DNA of 64,000 nt from Acetobacteraceae bacterium (GTDB lineage: Bacteria > Pseudomonadota > Alphaproteobacteria > Acetobacterales > Acetobacteraceae), in NCBI GenBank assembly GCA_027487675.1, contig JAIYDD010000189.1, positions 21,914 through 85,913 of the forward strand, written 5' to 3'. The notes under the pieces were generated by a model, which ran no database searches, was not told the origin of the DNA, and worked only from the letters and a program-made list of their open reading frames with translations. This document shows positions 26,720 through 36,761 of this stretch, piece by piece (position 1 is the stretch's first letter; each line of letters begins with the position of its first letter). Made by a program: the position numbers and the translations under genes.

Positions 26720-29700
26720 TCAGCCCGCCGGCGGCGGCCGCCGCAATGCGCGCGCCCGCCGCGGGGCCTCCGCCGCCGGCTTGCGCGTGCGCCCCGTCCG
26801 CGCCTGCACCCAATGCTCGCCCTTCAGCTTGTAGGCGGCGCCGCAATGGAACGCGACGTGCCGCCGCAGCACGGACCGGTGCAGGATCGTGACGCCCGCC
26901 AGCCACTCCGCCGGCGGCAGCGGGGCGGCGGCGAGTTCCGCCACGAAGGCGCGGGAGAACATGCCCGGACCGGTGGCCAGCCAGATCCCGTCCGGATCGC
27001 GGCGGAGCATCGCCGACGACGCCATGTCGAAGGCGCGCCGCAGCAGCGGATGGCCCGGCGCGCAGCCGAGGAAGTTGTTGCCGAGGCTGCCGAGATCCTC
27101 GTGGAAGCCGACGAAGCCGGTGCCGGTGCGCGCGAAGCCGTCCAGCGGCGCCAGGCAGCGGTCGTCGGCATCGGCATAGAAGCCGCCGCGGCTGAGCAGC
27201 AGCACGGTGCGGAAGACGTCGGCGCGCTGCGCCGGGACGCGGATGCGGGCGAAGCGGTCGGCCAGCGGCGCGCCGAATTCCTCGCGGATCAGCGCCAGCG
27301 CGCTTTCGTCGTCATGCACGGTGTGGACATAGCCGGGGTTCATCTCCGCCCATGTCCGGGTCAGGGCGGCGACGTCGGGCGGCAGATCCTTCGTGTTCCA
27401 GTATTGCGCGATGGTGCGCGGGATGGTGGCGTCGTCGGGGCGCGGCGGCGGCGGTTCGCGCGTGGCGATCAGCCCGGCGCGCGCCAGCGCCAGCAGGGTG
27501 GTCACCGCCGCGGCGGTGGAATCGGGGAAGCGCCGGGCGATGTCGAGCAGCGGCGCCACCGCCGCCGCTTGCGGCGTGCCGCGCAGCGCCCGCAACTCGG
27601 CCAGCGCCGCGGCGTCCAGCTCGAAATCGTCCAGGATCGGGCCGTAGAAGCCCTGCGAGTAATGCGGGGAGGCGCCACGCAGCAGCGCCGCCGCCGCGTC
27701 GCGCCGGTGCGCGTCCTTCAGCAGCTGCCGCGCCTCCCGCGTCTCCAGCCGCAGCATCTGCAGCTGCGCCAGCTGCAGCCGCGCGCCGTTGTCGGCGGGA
27801 TGGATCGAGATCGCCTCCCGGCAGGCGGGGGCCGCCTCGTCCAGCCGCCAATCCTCGGCGGCCAGCAGCGCGCGGCACAGCGCGACATGCCCCGCTTCCG
27901 CGTCGTTCACCGGCCGCGCGGCATCGAGGCAGGCCTCCGCCTCGGCGATGTTGCCCAGCAGCAGCTCCAGGCGGAAGCGCAGCGACCAGACCCAGAACTG
28001 CTCCGGCGCCTCCGCCAGGTGGCGCCGGGCGAGCGCCAGCGCCTCGGGCAGCAGGCCGGCGCGGCGCAGCAGGTCGATGCGGCGGACGCGCGTTTCGGCG
28101 GTGGAGACATGCGCGGCCTCCCACCCGTCCACCACGGCCAGCGCCGCCTCCAGATCCCCCGCCTCGCCGAGCAGCTGGGCGAGCTCCATGGCGACGACCT
28201 GGTCATGCGGATGCGCCTCGGCGGCCTCGCGCAGCAGGCGCAGCGCCTCGTCGCCATCGGCGGCCAGGCGGGCCTGCAGCGCCAGTTGCAGCAAAGCGGG
28301 GGCGAAGCGCGGACGATGCTCCAGCGCCTGCCGGAACAGCCGCGCAGCCTCCCCGGGGCGCGCGGCGTTGCGCGTCTCGATGCCGAGCTCGACCAGGGTG
28401 GCGGGGTCGTTCGGCGCCAGCTCCACGGCGCGGCGGAAGGCCTGCAGCGACGCCTCCGGCCGGCTGGCGGCGCGTTCGGTCAGGCCGATGCTGGCCCAGG
28501 CGCGCGCTTCCTCCGCCCCCGGGCGCAGCAGCGGCGCCAGCACCTCGGCCGCGCGCGCATGGGCGCTGACCTGGCGGAACGCCGCCGCCGCCTGCAGCAG
28601 CCAGGCGGCATCGCCGGTCGCGGCCGCGCGCTCGAACCAGTCGAGCGCCGCCGCGCGGTCGGAGCGCGCCCGGGCGCAGAGGCCGAGGCCGATCATGCAG
28701 CCGGCGCTGCGCGGGTCCTGTTCGAGCCCGGCGCGGAACTCGACCTCCGCCTCCGCCACCCGGCCGAGCAGCCGCAGCTCCGTCCCCAGCTCGAAGCGCA
28801 GCCGGGGATTGGCGGGGGTGGCGGCGACGGCGCGGCGGAACCACTCGGCCGCGCCGCCCGAGTTGCCGCGCGCCCGCGCGCAATGGCCGAGGCCGGCCAG
28901 CGCCGCCGGATTGGCGGGCTCCAGCGCCAGGGCGCGGCCGAAGGCCGCTTCCGCCTCGTCCAGCCGGCCGAGCATCCGCAGCTCCGTGCCCAGCTGCATC
29001 TGCGCGCCGGCATGGCGCGGCGCGGCGCGGCACACCGCCTCGAAGGCCGCCAGCGCGGCCGCGCTGTCGCCCCGCGCGCGCGCGACGAGGCCCAGGCCGA
29101 TGCACGCGCCGGGATTGCCCGGATCGGTCGCCAGCACCCGGCGATAGGCCTCCTCCGCCTCCTCGTTCCGGCCGGCGCCGCGCAGCTCCGTGCCCAGCTC
29201 GATCAGCGTGCCGAGATGCCAGGGCGCGGCCTCGGCGGCCTGGCGGAAGCGGGCGATCGCCATGCCGCTGTCGCCGGCCGCCCGGGCACAGAGGGCAAGG
29301 CCGATGATCGCCGGGTGGTAGTCCGCATCGACCATCAGGGCGCGGCGGAAGGCCGCCTCGGCCTGGGGCAGCCGGCGGACATTGCGCAGCTCCGTGCCGA
29401 ATTCGACCTGCAGCGCGGGCTGGCGTGGCGCGGCGTCGGCGGCGCGCCGGAACCAGCCGAGCGCGACCGCGCCCTCGCCTCGCGCGCGGGCGCAATGGCC
29501 GAGCCCCGCCAGCACCGTCGGGTTCTCTTCCTCCAGGCGCAGGGCGCGGCGGTAGGCGGCCTCGGCCTCCGCGAAGCGGCCATCGGCGCGCAGCTCGTTG
29601 GCCAGCTCGACCTGGTGGGGCAGCTGGCCGGGCGCGGTGTCCGCCGCCTGCTTCAGCCAGCGCAGCGCGACGGCGCGTTCCCCGCGCAGCCTTGCAGCAA

Positions 29701-29983
29701 GGCCGAGGCCGTGCATCGCCCCGGCATGGCCGGGATCGGCGGCGAGCACGCGCAGCCAGAAGGGCTCCGCGGCGGCGTGGTTGCCGGCGGCCTGCAGCGC
29801 CGTGGCGCGCTGGATGTCGGCCGCGAGCGCCACCGGGTCCGGCGGCGGCGGCGGGGCAGGGGTGGCGGCACCCGGCCATGCCGGCTTCGCCGGCGCCTGC
29901 CGCGGCTGCGCCGGCGCGCCGGGCGCGGCCGATGCCGGGCCGGGCGGTGCTTTCGGCGGCGGGTTGCGCGGCGGCGCGGCCAT
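26720..29983 (-). CDS. TPR-repeat protein with C-terminal DXD glycosyltransferase domain
   Basis: Many 34-aa TPRs then PRTIAQYWNTKDLPPDV...FYADADDRCLAPLDGF. Confidence 0.8.
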   Translation of the reverse strand: MAAPPRNPPPKAPPGPASAAPGAPAQPRQAPAKPAWPGAATPAPPPPPDPVALAADIQRATALQAAGNHAAAEPFWLRVLAADPGHAGAMHGLGLAARLRGERAVALRWLKQAADTAPGQLPHQVELANELRADGRFAEAEAAYRRALRLEEENPTVLAGLGHCARARGEGAVALGWFRRAADAAPRQPALQVEFGTELRNVRRLPQAEAAFRRALMVDADYHPAIIGLALCARAAGDSGMAIARFRQAAEAAPWHLGTLIELGTELRGAGRNEEAEEAYRRVLATDPGNPGACIGLGLVARARGDSAAALAAFEAVCRAAPRHAGAQMQLGTELRMLGRLDEAEAAFGRALALEPANPAALAGLGHCARARGNSGGAAEWFRRAVAATPANPRLRFELGTELRLLGRVAEAEVEFRAGLEQDPRSAGCMIGLGLCARARSDRAAALDWFERAAATGDAAWLLQAAAAFRQVSAHARAAEVLAPLLRPGAEEARAWASIGLTERAASRPEASLQAFRRAVELAPNDPATLVELGIETRNAARPGEAARLFRQALEHRPRFAPALLQLALQARLAADGDEALRLLREAAEAHPHDQVVAMELAQLLGEAGDLEAALAVVDGWEAAHVSTAETRVRRIDLLRRAGLLPEALALARRHLAEAPEQFWVWSLRFRLELLLGNIAEAEACLDAARPVNDAEAGHVALCRALLAAEDWRLDEAAPACREAISIHPADNGARLQLAQLQMLRLETREARQLLKDAHRRDAAAALLRGASPHYSQGFYGPILDDFELDAAALAELRALRGTPQAAAVAPLLDIARRFPDSTAAAVTTLLALARAGLIATREPPPPRPDDATIPRTIAQYWNTKDLPPDVAALTRTWAEMNPGYVHTVHDDESALALIREEFGAPLADRFARIRVPAQRADVFRTVLLLSRGGFYADADDRCLAPLDGFARTGTGFVGFHEDLGSLGNNFLGCAPGHPLLRRAFDMASSAMLRRDPDGIWLATGPGMFSRAFVAELAAAPLPPAEWLAGVTILHRSVLRRHVAFHCGAAYKLKGEHWVQARTGRTRKPAAEAPRRARALRRPPPAG

Positions 29984-30126
29984 GGGCTCCTCTGCGGCAA
30001 GCGGCGTGCGGGCGCGTCCTGGCCTGTCCGGCAGGAAAGGGCGGCGCGCCGACGGAATCAAGGGGCGGTTGGCGCGGCGCCCGGGCGTCTCGCCCGTCGG
30101 TGGAGTGTCCTGTGCGCCGCGACCGG

Positions 30127-30627
30127 CTACCCGGCCGCGATCACCTCCAGCAGGCCGGGCACCGCCAGCGCGGCGAAGGTGCGGGCGGCCTGGATGTCGG
30201 CTTCCCCGTAGAAGCCGGCTTCGTGCAGCAGGTTGATGGTGCCCAGGCTGCGGCCGTTCCAGCGCACCGGCACGTTCAGCACGCTTTCGCAGCCCAGGCT
30301 GCGGATCAACTCGTGGTCGAAGAAGACATCGCTGATGTCGGCATAGGTCCGGCCGATGTAGCACTCGCCCTCGTCCAGCACGCGGCGGAACCAGTGGGTC
30401 GGGTTGATCGGCTTGCGGCCGCCGACCGGATAGGCCTCCGGCATGTTGGAGTAGTAGCGCTGGCTCTCGGCCGCGCCCGGATGGATCACCAGGATGGTGA
30501 ACAGCCTGTGCCCGATGGCGGCGGCCATCGCCCCGTCCAGCGCGGCGAACAGCGCCGCGGGCTGGCCCGGCAGCGCGGCGGCGGCGGCGACGGCGGCGAT
30601 CTGCGGGGCGGGGTCGGGGCGGGTCAT
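30127..30627 (-). CDS. GAF domain protein
   Basis: 166 aa; YYSNMPEAYPVGGRKPINPTHWFRRVLDEGECYIGRTYADIS... ESVLNVPVRWNGRSLGTINLLH. Confidence 0.75.
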   Translation of the reverse strand: MTRPDPAPQIAAVAAAAALPGQPAALFAALDGAMAAAIGHRLFTILVIHPGAAESQRYYSNMPEAYPVGGRKPINPTHWFRRVLDEGECYIGRTYADISDVFFDHELIRSLGCESVLNVPVRWNGRSLGTINLLHEAGFYGEADIQAARTFAALAVPGLLEVIAAG

Positions 30628-31538
30628 GGCGTGGCCTTCGGGGCGTGGAGCGTGCGGGTGCGTTCGGGGATCAGCCCCTGCGGCCGGAGCCGCAGCAGCA
30701 GGATGAGCGAGAGGGCGATGATCCCCTCCCGCAGCGCCGCCTTCTGCACCGGCGAGACGCCGGGCACCGCGGCGGCCAGGAAGCGCGTGCCTTCCAGCAG
30801 CACCAGCACCAGCACCGCGCCGAGCACCGCCCCGCGCATCGAGCCCACCCCGCCCGCGGTCAGCGCGAGCACGACGTAGATCGTCAGCAGCGGCGCGAAG
30901 CCGTCGGGCGCGATGTAGGCGTTGTAGTGGGCGTAGAGCGCGCCCGACAGGCCGACGATCGCCGCACCCAGGCAGAAGGCGCGCACCTTGAACCACAGCA
31001 CGGGCTTGCCGGCCACCGCGGCCACGTCCTCGTCCTCCCGCACCGCGCGCAGCACGCGGCCGAAGGGGGAATGCGACAGCCGCGCGAGCAGCAGGAAGCC
31101 GATGGCGACCGCGGTCCAGACGATCGCCAGGAAGACCAGGTTGAATTCCTGCGGCGTGACCGCGCCGCGCCAGGGCCCGGGGATGCCGCTGATGCCGTCC
31201 GTGCCGTTGGTCAGCCAGATCTCGTTGCTGGCCACCAGGCGGATCACCTCGGCGAAGCCGAGCGTGACGATGGCGAGGTAGTCGCCGCGCAGCCGCGCCA
31301 CGATCACCGCCATCGCCGCCCCCGCCGCCGCCGCCAGCGCGGCACCCGCCGCCCAGCCGAGCGGCATCGGCCACATCAGCTTCGTGGTCAGCAGCGCCGA
31401 GGCATAGGCGCCGACGGCGAAGAAGCCGACCAGCCCCAGGTTCACCATGCCGGCGAGGCCCCAGATGACGTTCAGCCCCAGCGCCATCAGCGCGTAGAAG
31501 CCGGCGAAGACCAGCATCGCGACGAGATAGGCTTCCAT
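30624..31538 (-). CDS. livM: Branched-chain amino acid ABC transporter permease (LivM)
   Basis: GLNVIWGLAGMVNLGLVGFFAVGAYASAL. Confidence 0.88.
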   Translation of the reverse strand: MEAYLVAMLVFAGFYALMALGLNVIWGLAGMVNLGLVGFFAVGAYASALLTTKLMWPMPLGWAAGAALAAAAGAAMAVIVARLRGDYLAIVTLGFAEVIRLVASNEIWLTNGTDGISGIPGPWRGAVTPQEFNLVFLAIVWTAVAIGFLLLARLSHSPFGRVLRAVREDEDVAAVAGKPVLWFKVRAFCLGAAIVGLSGALYAHYNAYIAPDGFAPLLTIYVVLALTAGGVGSMRGAVLGAVLVLVLLEGTRFLAAAVPGVSPVQKAALREGIIALSLILLLRLRPQGLIPERTRTLHAPKATP

Positions 31539-32410
31539 CAGCCGCGCGCCCCGAGCAGCCCCTGCGGGCGCAGCATCAGCACCAGCAGGATCGCCAGGAA
31601 GGCGGTGACGGTGCGGTAGGCGGGTTCGAGCAGCACCGACGACATCTCCTCGCCGATGCCGACCACCATGGCACCCAGCGCGGCGCCGGGGATCGACCCC
31701 AGCCCGCCCACCACCGCGGCCGCGAAGACCGACAGCACGACGCGGAAGCCGGTCAGCGGATCGATCGAGGTGTCGAGCCCGATCAGCATCCCCCCGAAGC
31801 CCGCGAGCCCGGCGCCGATGAAGACCGCGACGCGCGCGATGCGGTCGGGATCCACGCCCTTGATGTCGGCGAGGGTGGGGTTGTCGGCCACCGCGCGCAT
31901 GGCGCGGCCGAGCCGCGTGAAGGCCAGCAGCAGGAACAGCGCGCCGGCGGTGGCCAGCGCATAGAGCGTGTTGGCCAGCTGCTGCGGGCCGATGCGGATG
32001 CCGTCGAAGCGCCAGTCGCGCAGCACCGGCAGGTCGTAGCCGCGCAGCTCGTTGCCGAAGAAGAAGCGCACGACATTCTCGAGCAGCAGGGTCAGCGCGA
32101 CGGAGGCGATGGCGACCGTCAGCGGGCCGGCGGGGCGCAGCGGCTTCAGCGCGGCCTCCTCGGCCAGCAGCCCCGCCGCGCCGGCGACGAGGAAGGCCGC
32201 CATCAGCGCGACGCCGGCCGGCAGGCCCCATTGCGCATTGGCGACCCAGCCGGCGAAGGCGCCGATGGTGGCGAAGCCGGCCACCGCGAAGTTCGGGTAG
32301 CGCAGCACGGCGAAGATGCAGTTGAAGCCGATGGCGGGCAGCATCAGCAGGCTGCCCGCCATCACGCCGTTCAGCAGGATCTGCACGACGTCGCGCCAGT
32401 CTTGGATCAC
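31538..32410 (-). CDS. livH: Branched-chain amino acid ABC transporter permease (LivH)
   Basis: 290 aa LivH-type permease. Confidence 0.88.
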   Translation of the reverse strand: MIQDWRDVVQILLNGVMAGSLLMLPAIGFNCIFAVLRYPNFAVAGFATIGAFAGWVANAQWGLPAGVALMAAFLVAGAAGLLAEEAALKPLRPAGPLTVAIASVALTLLLENVVRFFFGNELRGYDLPVLRDWRFDGIRIGPQQLANTLYALATAGALFLLLAFTRLGRAMRAVADNPTLADIKGVDPDRIARVAVFIGAGLAGFGGMLIGLDTSIDPLTGFRVVLSVFAAAVVGGLGSIPGAALGAMVVGIGEEMSSVLLEPAYRTVTAFLAILLVLMLRPQGLLGARG

Positions 32411-32552
32411 TTTTTCTGTGCCCTCAGGCGCCGGGCGGCCGCTCCGCGGCCTTGGCTCGCCGCATAAGCGGCGGCGGCCGTTCGGCCGCTCGGCCCGCAG
32501 TGCGGGCCGCCAGCCCCAGCCTGGCGGATGGCGCTGCGTCGGGCGAGCGGGC

Positions 32553-33773
32553 TCACGTCAGCTCCATCAGCTCGAAGCGCCCGCCGGCGGCGCGCTCGTA
32601 GCGGAACTTCGTGCCGCGGATGTCGCCGCGCTCGTCGAAATCCACGGGGCCGGAGGCGCCGTCGAAATTCACCGCGCGCCCGGCCGCGATGGCCCGCAGC
32701 CCGTCCGTCACGTTGTCCACCACCGCGCCGTCGCCGGCGGCGATGCGGCGGACGTTGTCGCGGATCGCGATGCCCGTCGCATCGCCCGCCTGCGCCGCGG
32801 CCAGGATCGCCAGCGTCGCATGGTCATGCGTCTGCGCGCTGTAGGGATCCACCTCGACATTGCCGAAGCGCGTCTGCAGGCGGCGGAAGGCGCCGGACTG
32901 CACGTCCGGGCTCGGCTGCCAGGTCATGACGCCGTTGGTCACCTCGTTCGGCAGCGTCTCGAAGCTGCGCTGCGTCAGGGCATAGGCCGGCGTGAAGCGC
33001 CGCCCGTCGAAGCCGGCGCGGAACAGCTCGCGCAGCAGGATCGTGACATCGGGCAGGTAGCCGTTGAGGAACACCGTGTCGGCGCGCGAGCGCATGATCT
33101 GGTCCACCTCCGTGCGGAAGGCGGTCTTGTCGCGCTCATAGACGATGTAGCCGGCGACAGCGCCGCCCGAGACGCCGCGCATCTTCTCGACCAGCACGTC
33201 CTGGCTCGATTGCGCGAAGGGCGATTGCGCGGCCAGGTGGAAGATGCGCCGCGCGCCCTGGCGGATCAGGAAGTCCGCCCCCGTCGCGATCTGCAGCCGG
33301 CTGTTGGGCTGGGTGCGGAAGATGTAGCCCTGGTGCGGCAGCAGCGTGATGGAATCCGCGCCCGAGACGGTGAACAGCGGCAGCCGGTTCTCCCAGCACA
33401 GCGGCGCGACGGCGGTGGTCACGCTGCTCGCCCAGGTGCCCATGATGGCGGAGACGCGGTCCACGTCGATCAGCTTGCGCGCGCCGCGCACGCCGGCGTC
33501 CGGGTTGGTCTGGTCGTCTTCCGCCACCACGCGGATCTGCCGGCCCCCCTGGCGCGTCGGTATGCCGCCGGCGGCGTTCGCCTCGTCCACCACCTGCTGG
33601 ATGGCGCGCAGCATCGCCGGGCCATAGGGCCCGCCCGCGCCGGTCAGCGGCGGCAGCGCGCCGAACACCACCGGCGCGCCTTGCCCGAAAGCCTTGCCGC
33701 CGATGGCGAAGCTGCCCACGGCACCCGCGGCGCCGAGCAGGGCGCCGCGGCGCCCGATCATGGTCCTGGTCAT
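32553..33773 (-). CDS. ABC transporter substrate-binding protein (branched-chain amino acid type)
   Basis: Tat-like signal, periplasmic-binding fold, in liv cluster. Confidence 0.88.
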   Translation of the reverse strand: MTRTMIGRRGALLGAAGAVGSFAIGGKAFGQGAPVVFGALPPLTGAGGPYGPAMLRAIQQVVDEANAAGGIPTRQGGRQIRVVAEDDQTNPDAGVRGARKLIDVDRVSAIMGTWASSVTTAVAPLCWENRLPLFTVSGADSITLLPHQGYIFRTQPNSRLQIATGADFLIRQGARRIFHLAAQSPFAQSSQDVLVEKMRGVSGGAVAGYIVYERDKTAFRTEVDQIMRSRADTVFLNGYLPDVTILLRELFRAGFDGRRFTPAYALTQRSFETLPNEVTNGVMTWQPSPDVQSGAFRRLQTRFGNVEVDPYSAQTHDHATLAILAAAQAGDATGIAIRDNVRRIAAGDGAVVDNVTDGLRAIAAGRAVNFDGASGPVDFDERGDIRGTKFRYERAAGGRFELMELT

Positions 33774-33822
33774 CCGATGCTCTCCCCCGAGACCTTTCCG
33801 GTCCCCGAAACTCTATCCCCGC

Positions 33823-34542
33823 TCAGCCGCCGAGGAACAGCCGCCGCACCTCGGCATCCCCCGCCAGCTCCGCCGCGGCGCCGGTGCGGGCGACGCGGCC
33901 ATCCACCAGCACGATGCCTTCCTCGGCGATGGAAAGCGCTTCCAGCGCGTTCTGCTCGACCATCAGGATCGCGGTGCCCTCGGCATGGATGGCGGCGATG
34001 CCGTCGAACAGCGCCTCGGCGGCCTTGGGCGACAGGCCGGCCGAGGGCTCGTCCAGCAGCAGCAGCCGCGGCTCCACCATCAGCGCCATCGCCATGGCCA
34101 GGATCTGCCGCTGCCCGCCCGAGAGCGTGCGCGCCGCGCGCCGGCGCTTCTCCGCCAGCACCGGGAAGCGGGCCATCAGCGCCTCCACCTTCGCCACCAC
34201 GCGCGGGCGGGGTTCCAGGTAGCCGCCCATCTCCAGGTTCTCGCGCACGGTCAGGGAGGGGAAGATGTTCGCCTCCTGCGGCACGAAGGCTACGCCGCGC
34301 GCGGCAATGGCCCGCGGCGGCAGGCCGGTCAGCGGCGCACCCTCCAGCAGGATGCGGCCTGCCTTGGGCTTGAGGAGGCCGGCGATGGCCTTCAGCAGCG
34401 TGGACTTGCCCGCGCCGTTCGGCCCGACGATCGCGGCCATGCGGCCCGGCATCAGCGTCGCCGAGATGCCCTTCAGGATCTCGTCGGCCGCGCCATAGCC
34501 GCCGACCACGCCCTCCACCTGAAGCAGCGGGGCGTCAGGCAT
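33823..34542 (-). CDS. livF: ABC transporter ATP-binding protein (LivF)
   Basis: GPNGAGKST, LSGGQRQ, LLLLDEPSAGL. Confidence 0.9.
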   Translation of the reverse strand: MPDAPLLQVEGVVGGYGAADEILKGISATLMPGRMAAIVGPNGAGKSTLLKAIAGLLKPKAGRILLEGAPLTGLPPRAIAARGVAFVPQEANIFPSLTVRENLEMGGYLEPRPRVVAKVEALMARFPVLAEKRRRAARTLSGGQRQILAMAMALMVEPRLLLLDEPSAGLSPKAAEALFDGIAAIHAEGTAILMVEQNALEALSIAEEGIVLVDGRVARTGAAAELAGDAEVRRLFLGG

Positions 34543-35308
34543 GCGCGCGCCGGCCCATATAGGCTTCCTGCACGCGCGCATCGCCGGCGATGGCGCGGAA
34601 ATCGCCTTCCGCCAGGTGCCTGCCCTCCGCCATGACGATGACGGGATCGCAGAGCGACGCCACGAAATCCATGTGGTGCTCCACCACCAGCACCGTCATG
34701 CCCTCGTCGCGCAGATGCGCGATGTGGCCGGCGATCTCGGCGGCCAGCGTCGGGTTCACGCCGGCCACCGGCTCGTCCAGCAGCAGCAGCCGCGGCTCGG
34801 CCATCAGCGCGCGGCCGATCTCCAGCAGCTTCTTCTGCCCGCCCGACAGCGCGGCGGCCTGGTTGTCCAGCACGCGCGCCAGGTTCAGCCGCGCGGCGAC
34901 CGCGACGGCGCGTTCGCGCAGCGCGCCTTCCCGCCGGCGCGTCGCGGCGGGGGAGAAGATCGCGCCCAGCACCGCCTCGCCCGGCTGGTGCTGGCCGTAG
35001 AGCAGCAGGTTCTCCAGCACAGTCAGGCGCGGGATCCCGCGCGCGATCTGGAAGCTGCGCACCAGCCCCGCCGCGGTGATGCGGTCCGGCCGCGCGCCGG
35101 TGATGTCCTGGCCGTCCAGCAGGACCTTCCCGGCATCGGGGCGGATGACGCCGGAGATGCACTGGAAGGCGGTGGACTTGCCGGCGCCGTTGGGCCCGAT
35201 CAGCGCGGTGACGGTGCCGCGCCGGACCACCAGGTCCAGCCCGTCCAGCGCCACGACGCCGCCGAAACGGCGGGTCAGGCCGCGCAGCTCGAGAATCGGG
35301 GCGGTCAT
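34535..35308 (-). CDS. livG: ABC transporter ATP-binding protein (LivG)
   Basis: GPNGAGKST, LSGGQKK, LLLLDEPVAGVNP. Confidence 0.9.
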   Translation of the reverse strand: MTAPILELRGLTRRFGGVVALDGLDLVVRRGTVTALIGPNGAGKSTAFQCISGVIRPDAGKVLLDGQDITGARPDRITAAGLVRSFQIARGIPRLTVLENLLLYGQHQPGEAVLGAIFSPAATRRREGALRERAVAVAARLNLARVLDNQAAALSGGQKKLLEIGRALMAEPRLLLLDEPVAGVNPTLAAEIAGHIAHLRDEGMTVLVVEHHMDFVASLCDPVIVMAEGRHLAEGDFRAIAGDARVQEAYMGRRAHA

Positions 35309-35384
35309 TGGGGAGAGAGGCTACGCGGGGGGGCGATGGGCAGGAAGCCCCGAGTGGCCCGGGAGGGATTCCACCCCTTCCGTA

Positions 35385-35505
35385 CCCTCCCCGCCAAGGG
35401 CCGAAAGGCCCTTGGCACCCTGGTTTTTCGTTCCTGAGGCCGGTCCAGGGCGGCAGCCCTGGTGGTGGGGGTACGGGGGAGGCGACGCCTCCCCCGGGCC
35501 ACCCG
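35385..35505. repeat. Intergenic hairpin repeat family B, copy 1
   Basis: Three hairpins; cggtccagggcggcagccctggtggtggg shared, inverted, with about 47748-47778. Confidence 0.8.
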
Positions 35506-35507
35506 CG

Positions 35508-36761
35508 CTACACCCCTTCCGGCCGCCCGGCGATCGCCACCGACAAGGCATCCGCCGACAGCAGCCGCCGCGCCACCGCCGCCGTGCGGTCCGGCGTCAG
35601 CGCCGCCAGGCGCGCGGCGCGCTCGTTCAGCCATTCGCGCGGCCTGCCGTTGCGCCGCAGCGCCAGCAGCGTGCCCGCGATGCGCCGGCTGTCGGTGAAT
35701 TGCAGCGGCAGGTTGCCGGTCAGGAAGGCCACCGCATCCGCCAGCTCCTCCGCCCTCGGCCCGCGCTCGGCCATGGCCGCCCATTCGGCGCGCGTCACCG
35801 CCAGGGTCTCCGCCACGCGCGCATTGTCGGTGGAGGAGGACCCGACCACCACCCCCTGCCCGAACAGCGTGTCGAGCCCGGCGCCGATCCCATAGGTCAG
35901 CCCGCGCTGCACCCGCACCGCCTCCATCAGGCGCGAGGAGAAGCCGCCCCCGCCGAGCACCCGCAGCACCACCTGGAAGGCTTCCCAATCCGGGTCGGTC
36001 ACCGCCAGGCCCGGCTGGCCGAACAGGATGGCCGATTGCGGGCCCGGCATCTCCACCACCCGCTGTCCGAAGCGGGCGAAGCCGGGCAGGGCGGGGGGTG
36101 CGGGCGGCGCGCCGGCGGGCAGGCCCGCCAGCAGGGCCGGCAGCAGCGCTGCCAGCTCGGCCGCCGAGATCGCGCCGGACGCGGCCACCAGCACGCCCTC
36201 GGCCCGCAGCTGGCGCGCCAGGGCGGCGGTGATCGCGGCCTCGGGCAGGGCGGTCAGCGTCTCCACCGTGCCGCCGGTCGGCCGCCCGGCCGGGTGGCCG
36301 GGGAAGGCGGCGGCCCAGAAGGCGCGGCCGGCCTGAACGCGCGGCGATTCCAGCGCGCCGCGGGCGCCCGCAAGGGCACGGGCGCGCACCCGCGCGACGG
36401 CGGCGGGATCAAGTTGCGGTCGCGCCATCGCCAGGTTGGCCAGGCGGATCGCTTCCGGCAGGGCAGGGCGCAGGGCGCGCAGGCTGCCTTCGAAGCCGTC
36501 GCGCTGCGTGTCGAAGGAGATGCCGATCGCCTCGTCGCGCAGCGCATCCGCGAAGGCCACGCTGTCGAGGTCGCCCGCGCCTTCCGTCAGCAGCGCCGCG
36601 CCGAGCGAGAGCGCGCCCGCATGCTCCGCAGGATCGAGCGCCGCGCCGCCGCCCCAGGCCCATGCCAGCGAGACGACGGGCACCGAATGGTCCTCGATCA
36701 GCCAGGCGCTGACGCCGCCGGCCGAGACTTCCTGGATATCCAGCCGGAAGGGGGCGGTCAC
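35508..36761 (-). CDS. M16 family peptidase-like protein
   Basis: M16 fold; no HxxEH zinc motif seen, consistent with the inactive partner. Confidence 0.85.
   Translation of the reverse strand: MTAPFRLDIQEVSAGGVSAWLIEDHSVPVVSLAWAWGGGAALDPAEHAGALSLGAALLTEGAGDLDSVAFADALRDEAIGISFDTQRDGFEGSLRALRPALPEAIRLANLAMARPQLDPAAVARVRARALAGARGALESPRVQAGRAFWAAAFPGHPAGRPTGGTVETLTALPEAAITAALARQLRAEGVLVAASGAISAAELAALLPALLAGLPAGAPPAPPALPGFARFGQRVVEMPGPQSAILFGQPGLAVTDPDWEAFQVVLRVLGGGGFSSRLMEAVRVQRGLTYGIGAGLDTLFGQGVVVGSSSTDNARVAETLAVTRAEWAAMAERGPRAEELADAVAFLTGNLPLQFTDSRRIAGTLLALRRNGRPREWLNERAARLAALTPDRTAAVARRLLSADALSVAIAGRPEGV

Noticed and set aside
26558-30211. 1217-aa + strand ORF
   Set aside because: Shadow of the TPR/glycosyltransferase gene on the minus strand.
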